Assembly: GCA_013396635.1 (NCBI GenBank)
Contig: WBMW01005317.1
Span: 668 to 64,667, forward strand
Source of the DNA: Penelope pileata
Taxonomy: Eukaryota > Chordata > Aves > Galliformes > Cracidae
Direction: 5' to 3'
DNA length: 64,000 bases
Below, piece by piece: positions 51,101 through 63,477 of this stretch (positions are counted from its first letter, which is position 1; each line of letters starts with the position of its first letter). Below the pieces are notes generated by a model. It searched no databases. It was not told the origin of the DNA and worked only from the letters and a program-made list of their open reading frames with translations. The position numbers were made by a program, and so were the translations under genes.

Positions 51101-53029
51101 AAGAAACTCAATTGCTTTGAAACCAGACCTCAGTGAGGAACAAGGCTTAAATTTTAGGTTACCATCCTAATACCTAAGTCAAGGAGAACTGAGAGCCACT
51201 TGTCACTCATGATGCAGTATCTAAATTTACTAAAATCAACGTCAAAGCTCAGGTCAAAGCTTTCACAAAACGTCCATTTTGCACATTTAAAGACTATTCC
51301 TTGGTGGCCTTCCTGTTTGGAAGAGCAGAATTGTAGAACATGAGGGCTGAGTGAAGGCTCAGCGGCATCCCTCAAATTGCACTTCCTGGTGAAAGGAGAA
51401 ACATCACTGCTGTACATTTATTATAGTGGTACCAAAATATTGAAACAAGGAAAAGTTCATCAGCTAGGATGGTAGCAATGAATTGGATAAAACTATGTAT
51501 TCTTTTTTATAAATGGATTTGTGTTTCCAGCTTGAAACATTTGTTTCTGTCCTACAAGGTCAGAAACATTAAGAAATCAACACAAGTTGCAGTCACCACT
51601 AAAACTGCTCACTGTGCAGTTAAATGTGTCAGACTAATATTCCCAGTTCCCAGAAATTATCTAGATTTCGCAAGATGGGAATGGTATTTACGTTTAAGAG
51701 AGCTTCCAAAAGAGCCATCTGTTGCAATGGTAAAACCTTTCATTGATAAGATGCACATAGTTGCCCTTGCCAACACAGTCCAGAGCCCCTTCAAGTCACA
51801 AGATGGTTAACTCTTTCAGAAAGCAAGGCTCAGCAATCCCATTTACTTAAAATCATCATTTTTCCTAGGCGATGGCTTTTCAGTTGGCAATGATCATCAC
51901 GCACTGGCCTAAAAATTATTGGGAGGTGTCTATTGATGATGTATGTTCAAACTTCTCCGAGCTGAAGGAAAGGTTTACTTGATCAGAGAGGCAGAAAGGT
52001 GGAATGGCAGTAATGCAGAAATGGGCATGCAACAGAGCGTCAAGGAAATCACAGCTATTCTGTGATTCCCTCTCTGGAAATTACTTGTATTTCAAATACA
52101 AGCCATGAATAAAATCATACTAACACTGTGTTTTATGCCCAAAGGAGGAAGAAGAATTGGCTTACTCTTTCAAGAAGAAAACAGTGTCAAAGTTAATACT
52201 GCCATGCTAGCTGGGGCTGGAGCTGGGTGACAGTGACAGGGCAACTCTACAAGACACTGATACAACCAAGGCATCTGCAAGTACATTTCTAATATTCGTG
52301 CTAAAAGGCAATTGAGTCCATTACACACTGCAACTAAATGCCTTGCTGAGCTGAATTTCAGAGACTCTCTTTGATATCCAGTGAGAGAAGTGTTTTCCTT
52401 CAAGGGCAGAAAAATCTAATCTGATCTGCAAAACCAAGTATCTGTGATGGATCCTGTCCACTTTCCACTGGTGAAAATAGGGCTCCTTGCACAGGATTGG
52501 AGCTGGTTGGCTGGCTGAGAGAAAACAGAGTTCATTCCATAGCCTGTTCCTGCAGGGAAGCTCTGCTACTCACTCCCAAGAGAGGTAGCAGGGGAAATTT
52601 CGGAACTTAAAACCCTGCCGCTGCTGTTCATTTACACTTAACTCACTGGATGGAGTCCAGTATACTCATTCAACATCAAAGATTTCTCGAAGTTTAGCAT
52701 TACTTTGATTTATTTACTTTGGTTCAGTTTAGATGAGCTACTTGAGCAGGGCTTTAAACTGGGTCTGAAAGGGAACAAGGGTGATAGCAAGCCTTCCCAC
52801 GATAAGGTGTGGGATGGCATGGCTAGGTTAGAGGGACAGGGTGCTAGCAGGGGCCCTCAATCTGCTGCCCTTAGAGGTGGTGGCAACACTGCAGCACACA
52901 TGAAATCTTATGACAATTTGGGGCAATGGGAGAAGGCAACATGGAAACTCAAGGGAAATACTTAAAAGGAACTCAGGAGTTTTCCTCCAAATAGGTGACA
53001 AGGCCTGCTGCTCACCTGAAATGCCTCTA

Positions 53030-53698
53030 CATCTAAGCATGCAGCTTGGGAAACAAATAGGAGGAGCTGGAAGCCACCATGCTACTAGAAAACAATGATG
53101 TAGCTGCCGTCACTTAAACCCAGTGGGATGATTCCCATGATGGGAGTGTTGCTATTGATGGCTGCAAGCCGTTCAGAAGGGACAGGCAAGGAAGGAGGGG
53201 AGAAGGTGTTGCTGTCTGCATCAGGAAAGGAAGAGAATGTGAAGAGTTGTCCCTAACAAATAGTCACAAGCAAGTTGAAAGCCTATGGATGACACAGACC
53301 GAGGCAACAACGGGAGCCTTGCGGCTGGTATTTACTATAGGCTGCCTGATCAAGCAGAGCCTGTAGATGAAGCCTTCTTCCTCCAGCTACAGGAGCCATC
53401 ACAATTGCAAGCTCTTGTCCTGCTGGGGGACTTCAACCACCCACACATCTAGAGCAAAAGTAGCACAGCAAGCTGTAGGCAATCTAGGAGGCTCCTGAAA
53501 TGCATGGAGGACATCTTTTTAAGTCAAGTAACAGATGGCTCCACCAGGGGGGATGCAACGCTGGATCTTTTGCTCACCAAGGCAAATGAACCGATTAGTG
53601 ACATCAGGATTGGAGACTGCCTGGACTGTAGCGACCATGCAATGGTGGAGTTCACACTCCAGAGAGAAAACAGTCAAAAAGTAAAATCAGGAGGCTAA
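53030..53698 (+). pseudogene. CR1 ORF2 apurinic-type endonuclease domain (broken)
   Basis: Shows LGKQ (start of ORF2, about 53040), WDDSHDGS, CKPFRRDRQGRRGEGVAV, LLGDFNHPHI (53420-53449) followed by an in-frame TAG, then TRGDATLDLLLTKANEPIS and CSDHAMVEFTL (53627 onward). GDFNHP and SDH are conserved active-site motifs of the CR1/L1-type endonuclease that nicks target DNA. The stop after GDFNHPHI and other lesions break it. Confidence 0.88.
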
Positions 53699-54270
53699 AT
53701 TTTAGGAAAGCTGACTTCCAGCCCTTCAGGGAGTTAGTCAACAAAACCCCCTTGGGAAACTGTCCTCATGGACAAGTGTGCGGAGCAGAGCTGGCAGATG
53801 TCTAATGAAGCTTTCCTCAGGGCACAAGAGCTCTACATCCCCAGGTGTAGGAAGTCAGGAAAGGAAGGCAAGAGACCAGCATGGCTGAACTGGGATCTGC
53901 CGGTCAAACCGGAGAGCAAGAAAATGCACAATCTGTGGAAGCAGGGACAGGAACTGTGAGAAGAGTACAAGGAAGCTGCTAGTCTGTGTAGGGATGGGGT
54001 CACAAAAGCCAAGGCCCAACTTGAACTAAACTTGGCAAGGGGTGCCAAGAACAAGAAAGGCTTCTACAGGTGCCCCAACCAGAAAAGGAAGTCCAAGAAG
54101 TCACACCCCCTCTAGTCGGTAATACAGACAGGCTGGTAATAACGGACAAGGAGAAGGTTGAGGTACTCAACAACTTTTTTACCCTAGTCTTCTCTGACAA
54201 CTGCTGATCACACAGCCCTCAAGCAGATGGTGCAGAAGGAGGGGACTGGGGAAGCAATGTCCCTCCCATT

Positions 54271-55615
54271 GTGAGCAAAGATCAGGTTCACAACTGCCTG
54301 AGGAACCTGAACATCCACAAGTCTATGGGTCCCAATGAGATGCATCCCAGAGTTCTGAGGGAACTGGCTGAGGTAGTGGCCAAGCCACTCACAATGACAG
54401 TTGAAAAGTCATGGCAGTCAGGTGAAGTCCCCGGTGACTGGAAAAAAGACAATATCACTCTCATTTTTAAGAAGGGTAGAAAAGATGACCCAGTGAACTA
54501 CCAGCCTGTCAGTCACACCTCTGTGCTGGGAAAGATCATGGAGCAGATCCTCCTGGAAGATGCGCTATGGCACACAGAAGAGAGGGAGGTGATACGAGAC
54601 AACCACAAGGCTTCACCAAGGGCAAGCCCTGCCAGACCAACCTCACGGCCTTCTATGATGGCATAACTGCATTGGTGGGCAAGAGAAGAGACATTGATGT
54701 AATCTCTCTGGACTTCAGCAAGGCCTTTGACCTGGTCCCCCACAACATCCTTCTCTCCAAATTGGAAAGACATGGATCTGATGGGTGGATTGTTCGATGG
54801 ACAAGGTATGGGCTGCAGAATCAAAACCAGACAGTTGAGCCAATGGCTCAATGACTGGATGGAGATCAGTGGAGAGTGCTGTCCCTCAGGGGTCAGTGCT
54901 GGATTGTTACTCTTTAATATCATCACCAACGACATCAACGGTGAGATTGAGTGCACCCTCAGCAAATTTGCAGATGACACCAAGCTGTGTGGTGTAGCTC
55001 ACACGACTGAGGGATGGGATGCCATCCAGAGAGACCCAGACAGGCTCAAGCAGCGGGCCCAGAAGAACCCCTCAAGGTTCAATAAAGCCAAGTGCAAGGT
55101 TGCAGCAACCCCCACTATTAGTACAAGCTGGATGACAAAAGGATAGAGCACAACCCTGCCAGAAAGGACTTGGGGGTATGGTAGATGGCAAGCTCGATAT
55201 GAGCCAGCAATGTGCCTTCACAGCCCAGAAAGCCAACCATATCCAGGGCTGCAACAGAAGCAGCATGGCCAGCAGGGCGAGGGAGGTGATTCTGCCCCTC
55301 TGTTCTGCGCTGGTGAGACCTCACCTGGAGCACTGTGTCCAGATGTGGAGTCCTCAGCACAGGAGAGACATGGACCTGTTGGAGCACATCCAGAGGAGGG
55401 CCACAAAAATGATCCAAGGGCTGGAACACCTCTCCTATGAAGACAGGCTGAGACAGCTGGGGCTCTCCACCTTGGAAAACAGAAGGCTCCGGGGAGACTT
55501 GATAGCAGCCTTTCAGTATCTAAAAGGGGGCTACAAGAAAGAAGCGGACAGACTCTTTAGCAGGGCTTGTGGTGATAGCACAAGGCTGGACTGGGCTCTG
55601 AGCAACCTGATCTAG
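54271..55615 (+). pseudogene. CR1 ORF2 reverse transcriptase and C-terminal region (broken)
   Basis: The pieces lie in at least three frames. MGPNEMHPRVLRELAEVV, GDWKKDNITLIFKKGRKDD and VLGKIMEQILLEDAL occupy 54271-54620. Then follow TKGKPCQTNLTAFYDG and LDFSKAFDLVPHNILLSKLE (to 54854). FNIITNDINGEIECTLSKFADDTKLCG has its FADD at 54967-54978. The last piece is MSQQCAFTAQKANHIQG to RRLRGDLIAAFQYLKGGYKKE (55178-55583). The catalytic box is intact but the frame is not. Confidence 0.9.
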
Positions 55616-56029
55616 CTGTAGAGGTCCCTGTTCATTGCAAGGGAGTTGGACGAGATGACCTTTAAAGGTCTCTTCCAACTCTACAGATTCTATGATTCAA
55701 AGTTCAAATACCCTACAAACCAGAGTTTGGAAGGAAAAAGGATGATACAGTTGAATAAAAAAGATCAGCAATTTAAAGTAATTGAAAGCTATAGCAGCAG
55801 TGGCATGAAATCTCTCACTTAAAAAATTGCTTTCACATTTCAGGACAACTGAGTGACCAACCAACGTCAATTTTAAAAAGCAATCTGAAGTACTTTGGAC
55901 TTGCAAGTCACTAGGAGACAAATGAGAAGAAAACATAATAGATAAGAGAGTTAATGGACATTTGGATAAAAAAAAAATCCCTTTGAAAAAAGTCAGAGGA
56001 AAATTCTGCCATACAAACTATAAGCGTTC

Positions 56030-57062
56030 TTTGAAGAGGTCAAGGATACAGATAAAGGTGGCAGAGAGATACACCCCGTCTGGACTTCCAAAAGGCTTTG
56101 ACAATGTTTTTCACCAACAGCTTTAGGAAATTAAGAAGTTTTGCCATAAGGTCTGCATAAATACTGCAGCTGGCTGCACGTGAGCTGCAGAAGGACCCAG
56201 TAAATTTCAGTGACAATAAACAGCAAATTAAATCCAGTGTATACACATGTAGATGAATTGACGTATACACCTAACATCACATTAACATGAAGCATTTTGT
56301 GCTGCCAATTACCATCAAAGAGTGATGATCTCAGGCATACTGCAGACTAGCCCACAGAAGCGCAGCTAGGGAGAAGTTCCAATAGCAAAGCACATGCTAG
56401 AAATGGTCAATAACAGAGAACAAAACAGAAATCATAAAGGCAGTGTAAGAATAGTCCAAGATTCTGAAACACTTTGAGTACCATGTGCAGTTCTGGTCTC
56501 TTCTATTCAAAGTAATGGTATAGCTAAAAAAGTTTCTAAGCAGGAGAAAAGGGATACAGAACATCTTCTGTGTGAGGAATAAGTAAGCTAAGACTCTTCA
56601 TTCTAGAGAAGAAATAATTTAGGGAGAAATGTTAGAAATCCAAAAAATTATGTATGGCATAAGAAGAGTGAACAGAGATCAACCTTCACTGTCTCTTTTA
56701 ATTGCCATCAAACAAAGCTAGCAGGAATCCGATCCAAAGCAAGCAAAAAAGAGGTGGTTCTTCATACAACAAAGTACCAAACAAAATTCTTCCCAAATAA
56801 TCCTGTGGATGCTGAAAGTTTACTTTTATTTCAGAAAGTGGACAAGTATCTGGACAAAAAAAACGATCAAGAATTTCTAAGTACACAGAAACCACATCCA
56901 TATCAGGCAGTCTCCTCAGTTGAAATCTGAAGGGACTACGAGGGAGAAAGACCAGATGCTTGTTTTGTTTCTTCTCTCCCACAAACATGAACACCACTGC
57001 CATAGACAAGCAGGCTAGATGGATCTTCTGACTGACCCAAAACGGCCTTGTGTCCTTATAGC
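56030..57062 (+). mobile_element. Ancient CR1/L3-like LINE remnant
   Basis: Heavily decayed. The recognisable blocks are ctggacttccaaaaggctttgac (RT KAFD, 56091), gaaattaagaagttttgccataag and gtgcagttctggtctc (56487). Further along are gactcttcattctagagaagaaataa (56592), gaggtggttcttcata (56750), gtggatgctgaaagttta and the end caggctagatggatcttctgactgaccca (57011). This order matches the old CR1 subfamilies shared among amniotes, not the young avian tail type. Confidence 0.75.
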
Positions 57063-57530
57063 ATAAAGGCTGCTCACATGAGCATAAACACTGTAGAAAA
57101 CACTTTTCTATGTCCTAGATGTCGTACTACTGGCTTTAGAGGTGTAGTAGCAACTCAGTGTGCATTTTCTTTGCTGTTGTTTTTAAGACATCAGGTTACT
57201 GTGTAAATATGCTTTATAAAGAAAAAAATCAGTAAAAAAATGTTCTCTAGGTTTATCCAGAGCGGAGGCTACATGCTACCATTGATTAAGCTCAATGTTT
57301 AAAAAACGAGAACCTTATCCAATTGTAAGCTTGAATTTCAACCACACAGCACTACTCAGTAATGTGTTCATTGCCCACTAAGCACTCACTCTGGTATAAA
57401 ACCCCATGTTTTTATTCCAGTTTGAACAAGAAGGTTTTAAATATGACTTGTAACATCTCTGTGACTTCAGTTTGGCCCTAGAAAACAACCATAAATGAGG
57501 CTCATTCCCTGCTGACAGAAAAACATATCT

Positions 57531-57554
57531 AAAAAAGAAAAAAAAAAAAAAAAA
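57531..57554. repeat. A-rich tract (A6-G-A17)
   Basis: Homopolymer-like run in intron 1 between the two ancient CR1 remnants. Confidence 0.9.
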
Positions 57555-59069
57555 GGAGAAAAGCCTTAACTTGATGAAAAACAGCCCTTTGCTGATGGAT
57601 ATTCCTCACTTGCTTATAAACATATGTTGTCACCCTGGGAGCAGAGTCCTTCTATATGGAAGGATCTGTACTAAGCATTTTTTTCTTTCCTGACTTCTTC
57701 AGCCCTTTATGATCCATGATTGCGCCTGGCTAATGTGCCTTTTACAATCTCATCTCCATTATGCACCATTGTTTAATCAGTAAGAATTTCCACAACAAGC
57801 TATTCTGGCAAAATTTCACAACGTAGCTCTGATACTGTTCTGGACTTGCCATAATTTTGTTCCAAAGAGTTTTTCACTGCACAAATATCAATCCAACGGG
57901 GTCCAACATGTTGCCAAACAATAATTTACTGTCTGAAGCTATGCAACTCTGACAAGCAGGTTTCTGCTTGACCATGCATTTGGCAGGTGACAAAAAGAGC
58001 ACCACAGCGTCTCACTAAGGACTGTACGATTTATTCAGCTCCACGCCTGACATATGTATGTCTCCATTTTGTGGTTTTACAATTCATCATTTGAAGAGTA
58101 AGAGAACGATGTACTGGTCAAACACAGAGCCAGAGAACACAGCTAAAAAACATGCAAATGCAATACTGGAAATATCTTGTCTGACAAAGCCTAGAGAATT
58201 ATTTACAACATTGGACAAAGTAGTGGAGAGGCTGTGTGCAAACTGGCCACCTTTTTGGTCAAGGCAAACACATTTCAACTAAAACACTGCAAACGGGATG
58301 ACCATGAGAGCTGGAAGGCAATCTTCCAAGAAGAAATCAGAACCTAGTGGCAAAACCAAACACTGGTTTTCTCGGCAAAAGTGCTTGAGAAGGAGACAAA
58401 CTTAAGCACTTGAACATAAGACAAAATAGATGTATACTGGCCTTTCCCATACTGAGGACAAGTAGCGTAACCACTTACAAAACTGGTTAGTTTTACCCTT
58501 GTTTGAAAATCATGGGAAAAAAAAATCAACCTATGGACCCCTTAAGGTTTATAAAAGCGATGACTGATAGTACAGACCAATCCAATATCCCTGCAATTTT
58601 CATATTTATTTTGAGCTGATGCTTTGCAACTTACAGACTGTAGCTATCTTCCAGTACTGCTTGATCAACAGTCCCTTTCAAATTCTTGATGTAGCACCCA
58701 AAATTAAACAACAGAATAGTAGGTCAAACATATGTAGGTAACACCGGTACATCAATTCATTACAGTATAGCAGCAAATGACTGCCAGCCAGACTTCCTCT
58801 AGAAATGAGTTTTGGTCAGTATTTTCACAAGGGACATAAATAGCAGCACAGGAAATACACCTATTAGATATAATACAGATGAAGATGCAGACAGGACCTT
58901 CAAGTACATTAGGGGGCAGGAAGATTCAAAACTCGACAAACTGTAAAATGAGGCCTGGAGAAAACAAGGGAAAATCCAGAAAGGGAATATGCACAGTATT
59001 ACAGCTAACCGAGAATTAAGCATTGGACAAATTCAGGCTGGAGAACAAATGCCAAGGAATTTGGCAGAA

Positions 59070-59640
59070 TCAGTTTGTGAGATGTAGCAGACCACAAGCT
59101 GAACTAAGTCAATGATGTCACATGGCTACAACAAAGAAACGGGCTGCGCAAACAGGAGTGTTGTCCTCCAGACACCTGAGGAAATCCTCATGCTGTAAAA
59201 AGATGCAGTAGCGTCTTTCTCAAAAAGACGTGCTTCACTTAGAAAGACAAGACAGACTCAGAAAGACCAAACAGCAAGACTGAAAGCATGACCTGTGTGA
59301 AACAAGTGTAAGAATTGGGCTTGGATGAAAGAAAGACAAGAAGAGGTGGCAGGAAGAATTGAACGTTGTGACTTTTCTGATGTTACTATTCCTTATGTTT
59401 GTGGAGAAACAAGATATGCAGCCTTTGAGCCGAAGGAGCACAACTGCAGCTTAGACTTCAGAGAAGCAATGGGGATAATGAGCCACTGTAATCAGCCGTG
59501 TCCTGGCACTATGAGCTTCTTCACTAAAGACATTCAAAAACTGGCTAAATATCTGCCACAAAGGACATAGACATAGGTAGTTCTCCTAGAGGACAAAGAA
59601 ACGGACAAGTTGATCTCTAGAGATCTCCTGCACAATCCCT
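59070..59640 (+). mobile_element. Second ancient CR1-like remnant
   Basis: accacaagctgaac, agtcaatgatgtcacatggctacaac and aacaggagtgttgtcctccagacac (59091-59175) match the CR1 C-terminal coding order HKLN-MSQQC-AA-KK to INRSVVxR. After a diverged middle, the 3' UTR-like end reads cattcaaaaactggctaaat and acaagttgatctctagagatctcc (59530-59630). The middle 59200-59520 is not confidently CR1. Confidence 0.55.
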
Positions 59641-59967
59641 TCATTTCTACAGCTGTCAGCCATTATGTACCAGATGTGTAACACACTACTCGTTTTCCTT
59701 AACATATTTTACAGATTCCTTCCATTTTCATCTAGCCCAGTCCCCTTACTTACACATTTTATTTGAAAGAAGTAGTTCCCACAAACACTGCCATCTGAAA
59801 ATTCGGTTTGCAACTAATTGTTATTCTCAAAAGTATAATTTAGTGTGTGATTGCCTAGGGGCTTTAAACAAAAAATCATCACATAATTTGTAGCCTGACT
59901 ACCATGCTGTACCAGATTCTCGTCTTCCCTCGTTTCACAACAGCATATGAAGGCTATTAGATTGCCT

Positions 59968-60009
59968 GTTATAGAACCTAAATGGGTTCTATAACCAGAA
60001 CCCATTTAG
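59968..60009. repeat. Two overlapping, mutually exclusive hairpins
   Basis: GTTATAGAACC (59968-59978) pairs perfectly with GGTTCTATAAC (59985-59995). CTAAATGGGTTCT (59978-59990) pairs perfectly with AGAACCCATTTAG (59997-60009). The middle arm is shared, so only one can form at a time. Confidence 0.9.
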
Positions 60010-63000
60010 CACATCCTATTCTTCACCCAGCTTCTAATGAAAGCTCACATTTAGTAGTAGGATGCTCTGCTCTCTCTTCCTCCCCTCTCTCATTTTTAAC
60101 TGCACTGACAAGAGAATTACTGCTAAGTATGAAGTAATTAGACGTGGCATATCCTTTGTATTCTCCAATATGTGCTGGTTTTCTGTTTTTGTGTCATGAG
60201 CATTTTCAAGAATGTTGTTTTGGTGCTTATATTTTCCAAAGATTTGTCCATCTGGTGGTCATTCTCTACAAGTCTCAAAATGTACTTTTGCAGCCATGAA
60301 TAAGAGATAACTCAATTTTTCTTGGTGCATCTCTGCACTCTCATTATATCCACACGTGTACATAAATAGTCTGGAGTACACCTAGCTCTGATTTTTTTTT
60401 AATACAGTAGACTCAACACTTGCATCTTCAGTTCTCAAGATGTCATTAAACTTACTCTAGCTATTAACTTTTGGTAAGAGTGCACTGTTTCAATATTGTG
60501 ACTACAAATGCTTTTAAGAGGCTTGCCTTTTTTATTAATTGTCTAGATTGCTATTGTTCAGTAGCAGAAATTCCTTACATGTAGAGGCCAGCTATCCTGC
60601 TTTTTTGAGTCATCCACAAGAGATGACAGAAATCATGGTCAAAGACTCTAACCCTTGCTGTAGACAACAACCTTACTTTAGATTCTATGTCTTAGCATAA
60701 GTTCTGTTTTGTCTCTGCTGAATACTTTTCTAGTCTACCAGTTTCTGCTACTTATATCTGCAAAATTTCCTTTTGCTTCCGATCAGGAATAGATTTGGGA
60801 AATGGAAAACAGCCATTCCTTCTGTTCTTGCTGATCAATTGATCTTGTCACATGATACCTCCCCCGAGCCATCACTAGGACCTCAGGTTTGAACTGAATT
60901 ACTATTTATTAGCTCTTGTGTAATTTGCTGGCATTGTCTGTAAACTCCCCATAAAAAATACCAATCAATAAGTCACATCAGCATCTGCATTATCTAAAAA
61001 AAATAATCAAGGTATCTAATAAGGGCTCCTGGACCACCCCTCAACACAGCACTTCTAGGTGTCTTTCTGTAAACAGCATACATTCGTTGCAGGCAGGGAA
61101 TTGGAGGAAAAGGAGTCTGTCACTTTCCAAGGGTGGGGAGTAGGCCACTCTACCCTGGAAGAGATCAGAAAAGAAAGATTACAAGAGAGGAACAGTGTGA
61201 TTTGGTAAACTGTTGACCCATTCTCAGCCTCTGCCTAGATTTAAGGAAGAAAAAGAAGGATCTAAAATTTATTCCTATACCAATTAATGCAGCATTTCAC
61301 TCCCTTGCTGGAGGCACAGATTAGGTATCTTAACCACTTCTGTTCTTCCATCTCCTTTGGGCTACCAGATGTTTTTTTCTCATACGCTCCTGCACCTTCA
61401 AAGAAGCTAAAGAAACGACAGTTTCTAGAAAAAGCACAAACCCAGAAAACATCCCTTATTTTAAAGCCCACGTTTCAAATGACAAGAGACTCATGTGCCC
61501 AGCTTCCTGCAGGTTCTCTTCTTTCATCTATATAAATGAAAAGTCAGGGGAAAAAGATAACGTCAATAGCCCAACAGAACAAAAGCCTTTAGCACCAGAG
61601 CCAAGAGTAGCATTCCCACCTTCTCAGACGCTTCACAAGTCAACCGTCTACAACAAGCTGATGCTCCTTTACCCAGGCTATCAAGCACAGTTTAGCACCC
61701 AAACATAAATTTAAATCCAGTGAGAAGCTCTGTTCATAGGAAATGAGGAAAACCATGGGTACCAAGATGACATGTAAGATTACCTTAATTTTCATAGCCA
61801 TATTAATAGAAAGCTTCCTTCTTGCACTGTAGAGTAACAAATCTCCATGTTATCAGCAGAGTCATAATATTATATGCCAATTCTACAGAATGCTACACAT
61901 ACTACATGCTTTAATACATTTAACCCTCAGCAGCTGCCAACAGTGGAAGAAACTTTCCCAAATGGCAGTGACTGACACTGTGCTCCAAAACAAACGTTTG
62001 CTCAGTACAGCCACCGCAAGACAGAAGGGTAAAATATGTCAGCAAGGAGCTACTAGGGGACAGGGTATATCCCAAATTGCTCCATCCAGCATGTTACTTA
62101 GAACAAGTCCTTGGCTGCTCTGCATTACACTACCTTATCACAGCTTCAGAGGGACTGCCAGCCCCGACTGCTTTCTTGAAAGACTAATGGAAAAGAAGCG
62201 GAGACTTTTTTTTTACATGCAACAAGGATTTGCTTGCTGGATAAACTACAAATTGCGTTTCAAGAGCAGACCAGAAATGTCTGCAATAGATAGTAAAAGT
62301 TTAAAAAAAATCTTATCTATATATTTAACGTAACATGTTTGTGCTATTCTAAAGCCGAGTGGGACACAGGAGGCCTTGGGACTGATTCTTTTGTAGTTTA
62401 CACTGATTCTTCATTGTATTTGCTTTGCTGGCCCTACTGCAGCTGTGGTTGTCACAAAAATGACACTAACAGCAAGCAAGTACTTAAGCCTGAAGTCACA
62501 GGACAGACCTGATAGAAAGGCCTACTGATTTGAGCGTCAGCTCAAACATGACCTGCTGCCCAAATGAGAAGATCCACACTGGTGGCTCTAACTCCAACAA
62601 CTAAAATCACCGTCTACCAGAAGGACATCCTGACCACTTGCCTCCGTCAGCCAGGGGATCTACTGCATCTGTTTTCATGATACTTAACCTGCAACCAGTC
62701 CTAGGGGGAAAAGAGTCTTCCAAAAGAAACTGAGTAACAGCTGATACAATAATTAGTCTACTTTGCTGCTCTGCATTTTTTCAAGCCATAGACAAAAAAT
62801 AAAAAGCTAATGATAGTCCCACTGGGTTTACTGTAGGAATTAAAGCACCTTTGAAGATGCTATATCTACTGCCAATTTCACACTGGTAATAGTAAGGAAA
62901 ACACAGGATAAATAAGCAGTTCTCAGAGCAATTTGTAGGAAACAAGAACCAGAACACGAAGCCTGGAAAAGCACCGAGTCTCCCAGAAGTTAATGGAAAA

Positions 63001-63477
63001 CTCCCCTTTTCGTTAAGTAGAGAAGGTGAAGCTTCATACTTCTCTTATAAGAGATGGAGACCACAAGAACAGTTTAAGAAAAAGAGGAGAACAGCAGAAG
63101 CTGTGAGTTGCAGAAGTTCTCAGCTGCTCACCAACAGACAATCTCTAGGCCTTTTCTAACACACTTTTCATCCATCTGTTTCTGACTGACTCATCCAACC
63201 ATTCAGATAGGCTTTGTAGCTTTTCTGTCATCTGTTTTCTGTATGGGAGTGAAAATGAACTTAACAGATATTTCGAGATTCAACTGGGTATTATCCAGAT
63301 TGCACAAGCACCAAAAAAGGAGGGGTAAACTCAGTTTCTTATCAATGGAATGCACCAAGTAACAAAGAGAGAGAGAAGGGATGTTGTCTAATGCTTACGA
63401 CATCTGAGTCTACCATCTTGTTTGCACTGACCAACATAACACACCTTTCCATGCCTCTTCTCTACAAAACACAACCT

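Larger units (their letters stand above)
52735..55698 (+). mobile_element. CR1 LINE copy 9 (nearly complete ORF2, 2.96 kb)
   Basis: The longest CR1 in the window. About 300 bp of 5' sequence precedes ORF2 (52735-53030). The endonuclease domain follows (about 53030-53680), then the reverse transcriptase (about 54270-54980), the C-terminal region (to 55583) and the 3' tail (55698). About 150 bp are missing near 55583, where the usual KLKEGRFRLDIR to HWNRLPREVV stretch is deleted. The N-terminal half of ORF1 is absent. Stops and frameshifts throughout show that it is inactive. Confidence 0.94.

Noticed and set aside
59325..59570. 81-codon ORF that looks coding-like (CDFSDVTIPYVCGETRYAAFEP)
   Set aside because: It lies between two CR1-like blocks in the same orientation and has no splice sites or known domain. 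Probably decayed CR1 or chance.
61890..62333. 147-codon plus-strand ORF
   Set aside because: No family motif, low-complexity ending (KKILSIYLT) and no supporting context. Considered chance in intron 1.
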